Part shown: piece by piece, positions 57,932 through 64,000 of the stretch
How positions within the stretch are numbered: position 1 is the first letter of the stretch
Layout of the letters: every line of letters starts with the position of its first letter
Assembly (NCBI GenBank): GCA_947383835.1
Contig: CANDEV010000012.1
Coordinates: 1-64,000, forward strand
Source of the DNA: an uncultured Clostridia bacterium
GTDB lineage: Bacteria > Bacillota > Clostridia > Oscillospirales > Ruminococcaceae
DNA: 64,000 nt
Direction of reading: 5' to 3'
Notes under the pieces: generated by a model
What the model saw: the letters and a program-made list of their open reading frames with translations, nothing else
Databases searched by the model: none
Told to the model about the DNA's origin: nothing
Program-made: the position numbers and the translations under genes

Positions 57932-58495
57932 TTAATCAATGTTTATTTCAAGCTTTTCCTCTTCGTTTTCGAGAGCAAAGCCTATGATCTTTCGGTAAAA
58001 CTCGTTTGGGTCAAGCATTATCTTGTCCCTGATAAGCTTAGCCTGCTCCTCGTCGGGAGCGTACAGCGCAAGCCTCATGATGTCAAAGTTCATGTCCTTT
58101 ATAGTGCAGCTTACCTCGCAGCCGTTGTTTGTGGGAATTATCTCCATATCTGCCTTGCTTTCCCTGTCAAGCCGCGCAAAGTAGTACATAGCCGCCTTTA
58201 AAAGCTGCTTTCGGAAATAATGGGGAATGGTGTCATTAAAATAATCCGCGCCCTGTCTGCCCTTTTCTTCAAGCTCGATATAGGTTTTACCGTCCCGCTC
58301 CGTCCTTTTTACGGACTCGTTTTTCAGCAGAACAGCCAATGCCTCCGTGTAATAAAAATAGTTTATCACTTCGCTGTCAAGAGCGATCTCATAGAGCTGC
58401 TCCTCGGTAATATCGCGGTTTATCCTGTTCAGCAGGAAACACAAAAGCACCTTTACGCCGTGTACCGAATTAAATTCAGGCGCAGTAAAATCCAT
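57932..58495 (-). CDS. DUF4364 family protein
   Basis: 187 residues. N-terminal winged-helix-like region (VKVLLCFLLNRINRDITEEQ; YTEALAVLLKNESVKR) followed by a small beta domain and the segment RLALYAPDEEQAKLIRDKI. DUF4364 is found in most Clostridia, probably DNA-binding, role unknown. The start is the ATG at 58495, 17 bases downstream of the membrane-protein stop. Confidence 0.8.
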   Translation of the reverse strand: MDFTAPEFNSVHGVKVLLCFLLNRINRDITEEQLYEIALDSEVINYFYYTEALAVLLKNESVKRTERDGKTYIELEEKGRQGADYFNDTIPHYFRKQLLKAAMYYFARLDRESKADMEIIPTNNGCEVSCTIKDMNFDIMRLALYAPDEEQAKLIRDKIMLDPNEFYRKIIGFALENEEEKLEINID

Positions 58496-58512
58496 ATATC
58501 AGTATATCCTTT

Positions 58513-59235
58513 CTACATCATATTATCAATTTTTCTGCTGCTTTTGGGAAGCTCCGTATCTAACGTAAGTCCCTCCATTTCAGCAGAGCCTGAAGAAACG
58601 TACTCCTTTTTCTGTTTCTGTTCTTTAAGGCTGCGCTTTCTGTACTCGCTTTGCTTATAGGTAAGTCCGGTTGTGTTTGACATACTCTGCGGCTCTGTCA
58701 AAAGAGGTATGAAATCGGGATAGCCGTCCTGTAAAGAAAGGTAGTCCAACTCCTTGAAAACGCCCAAAAGAAAAATTTCAAGCCAAACACCCAACGCTCC
58801 GCCCGCAATAAGATAAAGTCCCATTGCAGTTTCGCAGGTACCGGAGATAAGACCGAAAAGACCGTACAAGCAGCCTAAGCCGTAAAAAATCAGCATAGCG
58901 ATGTTGTACCCTCTTTTTTTCGTCACATAGGAAGCCGTTGCTAAAATTGCCAAAAGCAGGATATACGCCATAAAGCCGTAAGGGTACTCGTACATCAAAT
59001 TATCTGCGGCGGGAGTATCGCCGTCAAGGTAAGCTTTGACAAAAGCCTCTCCCACAAGCAAACTTGCGCTCGCCATGCCCGCAAGCGCTCTGATAAAGTA
59101 GTATATGCCCATAACAAGGAACACCGCTCCCGAAGCAATGACCGACGAGAGAAAACCGAATTTCAGCGATTTTCTGATATTTTTCATTCTGCCGCGGTTT
59201 ACTTCAAGCTCGTATTCCATTTTTGCGGAAGCCAT
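58513..59235 (-). CDS. Multi-spanning membrane protein
   Basis: 240 residues. Four to five transmembrane helices (about 28-52, 84-104, 112-134, 140-160), with a short basic N-terminus and a long hydrophilic C-terminal tail (170-240) ending KSSRKIDNMM. No family recognised with confidence. SD GGAGG and ATG 59235. It lies 33 bases after the aroC stop in the same direction and may be transcribed with the aro genes. Confidence 0.7.
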   Translation of the reverse strand: MASAKMEYELEVNRGRMKNIRKSLKFGFLSSVIASGAVFLVMGIYYFIRALAGMASASLLVGEAFVKAYLDGDTPAADNLMYEYPYGFMAYILLLAILATASYVTKKRGYNIAMLIFYGLGCLYGLFGLISGTCETAMGLYLIAGGALGVWLEIFLLGVFKELDYLSLQDGYPDFIPLLTEPQSMSNTTGLTYKQSEYRKRSLKEQKQKKEYVSSGSAEMEGLTLDTELPKSSRKIDNMM

Positions 59236-59268
59236 GAACACCCCTCCTTTTATCGTGTAAAGCGGTCG

Positions 59269-60360
59269 TTAAAAGTTCGGATAACTAAGCATATGCGAAA
59301 GAATTACAATATTTGCCGCCGCTTCAACGCAGGGCACCGCTCTCGGTACTACACATGGGTCATGTCTGCCCTTGATAACGAGGGTCTCGTTTTTGAGTTC
59401 GGAAAGGTCTACAGTTTCCTGCGGCTTTGCAATAGACGGAGTCGGCTTGAACGCCACTCTGAAAACTATCGGCATACCGGAGGAAATTCCACCTAATATT
59501 CCGCCGTGATTGTTTGTTTTTGTAAGTACGTGACCGTGATCGTCAACATAAAACTCGTCATTGTTCTGACTTCCCAGCATTTCCGCCACCTGGAAACCTG
59601 CGCCGAATTCTATACCCTTAACTGCGGGGATTCCGAAAACGAGCTGTGCAATGTTGTTCTCCAGTCCCTCGAATATAGGAGAACCGATACCGGCGGGGAC
59701 GTTGGTCACAATGCACTCGATAATACCGCCGAGGCTGTCCATAGACTCCCTTGCCTTTGCAATGTCGTTGAACATCGCAGTACCTTTTTTGTCGTTTATT
59801 GTCGGGAATTTCTTGTGCCTAAGCTTTATGATATCCTCCCGTGAAACTCCGCAGGGGTCGAATTTGGTATCTTTAATGTTGTGTATCTGCAAAATGTGCG
59901 CGCCTGTGTAAATGCCTCTGCGCTCCAATATCTGTCCGCAGACAGCCCCAGCAAAGCAAAGGGGCGCAGTAAGTCTGCCGGAAAAGTGACCTCCGCCGCG
60001 GACGTCGTTAAAGCCCTTGTACCGCAAAGCTCCTGTGTAGTCCGCATGACCGGGACGGGCAAGCTTTGAAATGTTGCCGTAATCCTGTGAATGAGTGTCT
60101 GTGTTGTTGATAAAAGCCGCAAGCGGCGTGCCTGTGGTATAATTATTGTATATTCCCGAAAGTATATTCGGCATATCCGTTTCGCGCCGAGGCGTGGAGG
60201 TAGCGTCCTTTTTGGGAGCGCGCCTTGCCATAAAATTGCGAAGCTCCTCCGCGTCAATATATTCCCCGGAGGGAAGCTTGTCCAGCACAACGCCTATTGC
60301 CGGTCCGTGGGATTCGCCGAAGATCGACACTGTCAGATTATGGTTCCAAAATGACGACAT
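59269..60360 (-). CDS. aroC: Chorismate synthase
   Basis: Last shikimate step, 1,4-elimination of phosphate from EPSP, needs reduced FMN. 363 residues. Signatures: GESHGPAIGVVLDKLPSG at the N-terminus, ARPGHADYTGALRYKG and DVRGGGHFSGRLTAP, and the C-terminal GRHDPCVVPRAVPCVEA. ATG 60360, 24 bases after the aroA stop. The FMN-reductase activity (if bifunctional) cannot be judged. Confidence 0.97.
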   Translation of the reverse strand: MSSFWNHNLTVSIFGESHGPAIGVVLDKLPSGEYIDAEELRNFMARRAPKKDATSTPRRETDMPNILSGIYNNYTTGTPLAAFINNTDTHSQDYGNISKLARPGHADYTGALRYKGFNDVRGGGHFSGRLTAPLCFAGAVCGQILERRGIYTGAHILQIHNIKDTKFDPCGVSREDIIKLRHKKFPTINDKKGTAMFNDIAKARESMDSLGGIIECIVTNVPAGIGSPIFEGLENNIAQLVFGIPAVKGIEFGAGFQVAEMLGSQNNDEFYVDDHGHVLTKTNNHGGILGGISSGMPIVFRVAFKPTPSIAKPQETVDLSELKNETLVIKGRHDPCVVPRAVPCVEAAANIVILSHMLSYPNF

Positions 60361-60384
60361 CTATAAAATCATTCCTTTCGGGTT

Positions 60385-61638
60385 TTATTTTTGTGTAAAC
60401 TCAAACGTCCCTCCAAGAGAGCGGAAATCCTCCCAGAAATTGGGGTAGCTTTTTGTAACCGCCTCTGCGTCTGTAATAATTATCTCGCCGTCAGCCATAG
60501 TTGAAGCGATTGCCGACGCCATAACTATCCTGTGGTCGTTGCAGCCCTCTATTTTTCCTCCGCGGAATTTTTCCACAGGCTCTATCTCAAGGGCGTCACC
60601 GTGAACAGTGACCTTTCCGCCTATGCTGTTCATTGCCTCGGAAATTGCGGCAAGACGGTCACATTCCTTTATTTTGAGCCGTTCCGCGCCTACAATACGG
60701 CTTGTGCCGTCCGTAAAGCAGCCCAGCACAGTCAGTATCGGCACAAGATCCGGAATGTCGGAAACGTCCTCGGTAAATGCCGAAAGACGACCGTTTATTT
60801 TATTATAACCTATTTTTTCTATAATTTCAAGGATTTTTTTGTCTCCCTGCACGGAATTTTTGTTAAGGTTTTCAACAGTAATCTCCGAACCGAGAGCATT
60901 TGCCGCAAAGTAGAACGCCGCCTGAGAGTAATCGCCCTCGACATTACAGTGGGTGCTTCGGTACTTTTGTCCGCCCTTTATGGTGTATAGCGGCAAACCG
61001 TTTTTGTCGGTACTTTCGTTTATCTCAACGCCGAAAAGCTTCAGCGCGTCCAACGTCATATCAACGTAAGGCTTCGATTCAAGCCTCGAGGTGAGCCGTA
61101 TCACCGAATTTTCTTCGCACAGCGGCAGCGCGAAAAGCAGTCCCGTAATAAATTGGGAGGAAATATTTCCCTCCAGCTCATACTCGCCGCCTGTGAGCTT
61201 TCCGCTCATTGAAAAGGGCATTACACCCTCCTCGCGGGTGATTGTAACGCCGTGTTTTCCCATTTCGCGTATGTACGGTGTAATGGGACGTTCGGGAAGC
61301 TTGCCCCTGCCGTGGAACTCACATTCGCAGCCTAAAGCCGCAGCAATAGGTATTATGAACCGAAGCGTTGAGCCGCTTTCACCGCAGTCCACAACAGCCT
61401 TTTGGGCGGGATTTTTTATACCCATGACAGTGTATAAACCGTCCTCGCAAAAAATATTTGCGCCGAAAGCGGTCATAGCCGCCGCCGTGGCTTCAATGTC
61501 TTTGGAGGGACTTATTTTAGACAGCTCCGACACGCCTCCTGCAAGAGCCGCCGCTATCATAACACGGTGAGAGCCGCTTTTTGACGAGGGCGCGGAGACC
61601 CTGCCTATAAGGCGTTTCGGTGTGATTTTAACTTCCAT
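60385..61638 (-). CDS. aroA: EPSP synthase (3-phosphoshikimate 1-carboxyvinyltransferase)
   Basis: 417 residues. Substrate motifs: APSSKSGSHRVMIAAALA, the loop DCGESGSTLRFIIPIAAALG, HGRGKLPERPITPY and RLKIKECDRLAA-type ECDRLAAISEAM, and the KSYPNFWEDFRSLGG end. Both domains are complete. ATG 61638 is preceded by AAGGAG; the longer frame lies in the 202-base gap after aroB. Class I versus II (glyphosate-tolerant) cannot be stated safely from this alone. Confidence 0.96.
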   Translation of the reverse strand: MEVKITPKRLIGRVSAPSSKSGSHRVMIAAALAGGVSELSKISPSKDIEATAAAMTAFGANIFCEDGLYTVMGIKNPAQKAVVDCGESGSTLRFIIPIAAALGCECEFHGRGKLPERPITPYIREMGKHGVTITREEGVMPFSMSGKLTGGEYELEGNISSQFITGLLFALPLCEENSVIRLTSRLESKPYVDMTLDALKLFGVEINESTDKNGLPLYTIKGGQKYRSTHCNVEGDYSQAAFYFAANALGSEITVENLNKNSVQGDKKILEIIEKIGYNKINGRLSAFTEDVSDIPDLVPILTVLGCFTDGTSRIVGAERLKIKECDRLAAISEAMNSIGGKVTVHGDALEIEPVEKFRGGKIEGCNDHRIVMASAIASTMADGEIIITDAEAVTKSYPNFWEDFRSLGGTFEFTQK

Positions 61639-61753
61639 AACAACTCCTTTTTGGCAATAAGCGGAAAAGTCCGCCCAAATCAATAAAAGTATGAAATATT
61701 CAAGATTTTCAAATATTTTTCTAAAATATAGTGTAAAAGTATATAACATCTTA

Positions 61754-61813
61754 CCCGCCCCTTGATAGGGGCGCTTAACGCGGTAAAAATTTATCGCATT
61801 TTACATTTGGGGG
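61754..61813 (-). repeat. 3' hairpin element, family C, copy 3
   Basis: On the minus strand, 28 nt after the aroB stop: CCCCCAAATG, an A/T-rich stretch, TTTACCGCG, TTAAG, then CGCCCCTATCAAGGGGCGGG. Same order as the elements after fhs and purC. It lies in the aroB-aroA gap (61639-61840), which holds no gene; CAAGGCTGAGCCTTG follows the stop. Confidence 0.5.
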
Positions 61814-61840
61814 TAGAACATGGGTCAAGGCTCAGCCTTG

Positions 61841-62917
61841 TCAGCCTTGTTGTTCGGAGAGCATTGCCAAGAATGCCTGTACGTGCATTTTTTTGATCAT
61901 GGACGCACCCACATCGCAGCACACCACAATGTTGATACTGTCTCCGAAACGCTTTTTGTCGTTGAGACAAGCCGCTCCAAGCTGCCCCATTGTCGGCTCT
62001 ATCGGTACGTTCAGTCCGTAAAGATCAAGACATTTTTCAAGCCTTTCAAGCACTCCCACCTCGGCAATTCCGTGGCTTTCGGCAATTTGTGTTATCATCT
62101 TCATTCCCGCCGCAACAGCCTGTCCGTGGGTAATTCCCGTGTAATTATAGTACTGCTCGATAGAGTGCGCTAAGGTGTGACCGAAATTCAGCTTCATACG
62201 CTCGCCGCGGTCGCACTCGTCAATCTGAACAACATCACGCTTTATGGTAATATTTTGAGCAATAATGTCCTCCAGCACGTCCTTGTTCTCTCGGAGGGAC
62301 TTTAAATTATATTTTTCCAATTGTTCAAAAAGCTTTGCGGATTTTATCATTCCATGCTTTACAACCTCGCCCATGCCGTCGATAAAAAATTCCTCTGGCA
62401 GGGTGTCCAAAGCGTCAATGTCGCAAAGAACAAGCTTTGGCTGCTTGAACTCTCCCACCAGATTTTTTCCGCCGTTGAGGTCTACTCCCGTCTTGCCGCC
62501 CACGGAGGAATCCACCTGCGCCAAAAGTGTGGTGGGTATCTGCACAAAGTCCATGCCGCGGAGGTACGTCGCCGCCGCAAAGCCCGTCATATCCCCTGTT
62601 ACGCCGCCGCCGAGAGCTACAAGGCAGTCGCTGCGGGTAATGTTATTTTCACACAAAAAATTCCAAATTTTAATAAGCGTATCGGGAGTTTTGGACTGCT
62701 CGCCGTGGGGGAAAACGAACTTGCAGACCTCAAATCCGTTTGCGGAAAGGCTTTGCACCACTTTTTCTCCGTGAAAACCGTCCACACTGTCGTCGGTTAT
62801 CACCGCAAGCTTTACCGCTTTGGAAACCTCTTTGATGTATTTTCCGCAGTCGTCAAGCAAGCCTGTGCCGATGATGACCTCGTATTCGCCGCTGGCTTTT
62901 ACCGTTATTTTCTGCAT
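61841..62917 (-). CDS. aroB: 3-dehydroquinate synthase
   Basis: Second shikimate step. 358 residues with the NAD- and metal-binding motifs of AroB: FPHGEQSKTPDTLIKIWNFL, GGGVTGDMTGFAAATYLRG, PTTLLAQVDSSVGGKTGVDL, the Zn ligand Glu in MGEVVKHGMI and His in LNFGHTLAHSIEQ, and THGQAVAAGM. ATG 62917. It lies 42 bases after the aroF stop. Confidence 0.97.
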   Translation of the reverse strand: MQKITVKASGEYEVIIGTGLLDDCGKYIKEVSKAVKLAVITDDSVDGFHGEKVVQSLSANGFEVCKFVFPHGEQSKTPDTLIKIWNFLCENNITRSDCLVALGGGVTGDMTGFAAATYLRGMDFVQIPTTLLAQVDSSVGGKTGVDLNGGKNLVGEFKQPKLVLCDIDALDTLPEEFFIDGMGEVVKHGMIKSAKLFEQLEKYNLKSLRENKDVLEDIIAQNITIKRDVVQIDECDRGERMKLNFGHTLAHSIEQYYNYTGITHGQAVAAGMKMITQIAESHGIAEVGVLERLEKCLDLYGLNVPIEPTMGQLGAACLNDKKRFGDSINIVVCCDVGASMIKKMHVQAFLAMLSEQQG

Positions 62918-62959
62918 TTCAAACAGTCCTTTCTTAAAAGATCGGGAGTACGTCCGCGC

Positions 62960-63976
62960 TTACTTTCCTATGGTACGTCCCATGTACTTCGCAAGATCTC
63001 TGACCTTTGTCATGACCTCGGCAAATTTTGCGGGAGTAAGCTGCTGACCGCCGTCGGAAAGTGCGCTCTTGGGGTCGTTGTGGACTTCAATTTCAAGCGC
63101 GTCCGCGCCCGAAACCACCGCCGCAAGGGACATCGGTTCGATAAGAGAAACAATTCCCGTAGCGTGAGAGGGGTCAACGCAGACAGGCAGATGGGATTTC
63201 TGCTTCAGAAGCGGTACTGCCGATATATCAAGTGTATTTCTTGTCATTGTTTCAAAGGTTCTGATACCTCTTTCGCAAAGTGCAACGTTCATGTTTCCGC
63301 CTGCCATGATGTACTCGGCGGACATGAGAAGCTCCTCCAAAGTGTTTGCCAGACCGCGTTTGAGCAGTATAGGCTTGTCGCATTCTCCCAAAGCCTTAAG
63401 GAGCTTGAAGTTCTGCATATTTCTTGCGCCCACCTGAATGATGTCAACGTCAGCAAAAAGGTCAAGGTCGGCGATGCTCATAATTTCGGTAACTATTGGC
63501 AGACCTGTTTCCTGCCGTGCTTTGAGTAGAAGCTTGATACCTTCGCCCTCTAACCCTTGGAAGGAATAGGGAGATGTTCTTGGCTTGAACGCGCCGCCGC
63601 GGAGCATTGTAGCTCCCGCCTCCTTGCAGGCGATAGCGGTGGTGATTATCTGTTCCTCGCTTTCAACGGAGCAGGGTCCCGCGATTATTTGCAGTGAACC
63701 GTTGCCCATAACGGTATCGCGAACCTTTATCACCGTGTCATCGGGGTGGAATTTCCTGTTAGCCTTTTTGTAAGGTTCTTGTACTCGGCGTACTTCCTCA
63801 ACGCAGTCCTGCGCGAAAAGGTTTTCCATATCAACCACCGAGGTATCGCCAACCAGACCGATAATGCTCTGGCTTGTTCCCTCGATGAAATTGGCGCTGA
63901 TTCCTTTGTCTTTGAGAATGTTGACAAGTCTGTTTACAGACTCCTTTTGCGAGTTCTTTTTAAGAATAATTATCAT
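62960..63976 (-). CDS. aroF: DAHP synthase, type I beta, with N-terminal ferredoxin-like/ACT-like domain
   Basis: Condenses PEP and erythrose-4-P to DAHP, the first shikimate step. 338 residues. Residues 1-70 are a regulatory ferredoxin-like domain (NRLVNILKDKGISANFIEGT), the allosteric part in the Thermotoga-type enzyme. The barrel follows: IAGPCSVESEEQI, GATMLRGGAFKPRTSPYSFQ, IIQVGARNMQNF, PILLKRGL and DPSHATG with metal ligands. Feedback sensitivity to Tyr/Phe is typical of this form but not shown here. SD AGGAGG at the right edge of the window. Confidence 0.96.
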   Translation of the reverse strand: MIIILKKNSQKESVNRLVNILKDKGISANFIEGTSQSIIGLVGDTSVVDMENLFAQDCVEEVRRVQEPYKKANRKFHPDDTVIKVRDTVMGNGSLQIIAGPCSVESEEQIITTAIACKEAGATMLRGGAFKPRTSPYSFQGLEGEGIKLLLKARQETGLPIVTEIMSIADLDLFADVDIIQVGARNMQNFKLLKALGECDKPILLKRGLANTLEELLMSAEYIMAGGNMNVALCERGIRTFETMTRNTLDISAVPLLKQKSHLPVCVDPSHATGIVSLIEPMSLAAVVSGADALEIEVHNDPKSALSDGGQQLTPAKFAEVMTKVRDLAKYMGRTIGK

Positions 63977-64000
63977 TTTTATTTCCTCCTGTTAGAAATT

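Overview
The window looks like chromosome from a sporulating, anaerobic Firmicute of class Clostridia, most likely an Oscillospiraceae/Ruminococcus-type gut bacterium. That placement is inference. It rests on medium G+C, strong SD sequences with sigma-A-type promoters, SpoIIR, a SigH-like sigma factor, PduL, formate-THF ligase, 2[4Fe-4S] ferredoxin, split PurH functions (PurO plus a free AICAR transformylase) and DUF4364. There is no rRNA, no CRISPR array and no recognisable phage or transposase gene. One tRNA (Thr, GGU) and one degenerate tRNA-like sequence are present.

Layout. 1-7 kb: end of a metallophosphoesterase gene, a sugar-binding lipoprotein with a LacI-type operator, a YunG-like gene and a P-loop kinase, rnhA, an Fe-S pair (nifS-type desulfurase and iscU) behind a promoter with a built-in dyad, and pduL. 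7-14.7 kb: fhs, a zinc-ribbon protein, sigH-like, a MerR/beta-lactamase-fold fusion, a fumarase beta subunit beside a DivIVA-like coiled coil, and spoIIR. 14.7-24 kb: tRNA-Thr, an AraC regulator divergent from a GH13 glucosidase, then apbE-luxE-luxC, a luciferase-type fatty-acid reductase pair with no luciferase genes. 24-32.7 kb: prmA, an Fe-S membrane protein and an accessory block (GNAT, unknown genes, a chimeric GNAT remnant, acetyltransferase, methyltransferase, GyrB-like protein). 32.8-47.6 kb, all minus strand: one long purine locus purE...purC-purF2-purF-purM...purN...purO-AICARFT with many passenger genes. 47.7-57.8 kb: ferredoxin, two ECF sigma/anti-sigma pairs and the str operon rpsL-rpsG-fusA-tuf. 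57.9-64 kb: DUF4364 and a membrane protein, then aroC-aroA-aroB-aroF of the shikimate pathway.

The core genes fit together. Fhs makes the formyl-THF that PurN and the AICAR transformylase use, and aroF/B/A/C form a shikimate operon. Points that stand out: (1) apbE-luxE-luxC; (2) three families of dispersed palindromic or hairpin repeats (A: 3 copies, B: 2 copies, C: 3 diverged copies, each C copy 25-33 nt after a stop codon in the same orientation); (3) a leader ORF plus terminator hairpin in front of purE, with a repeated octamer that could link termination to the purE ribosome site; (4) a MerR regulator fused to a serine-beta-lactamase fold that has lost its SxxK nucleophile; (5) a GNAT gene whose 3' end is duplicated onto a foreign 5' end; (6) a PurF paralogue without the N-terminal cysteine.
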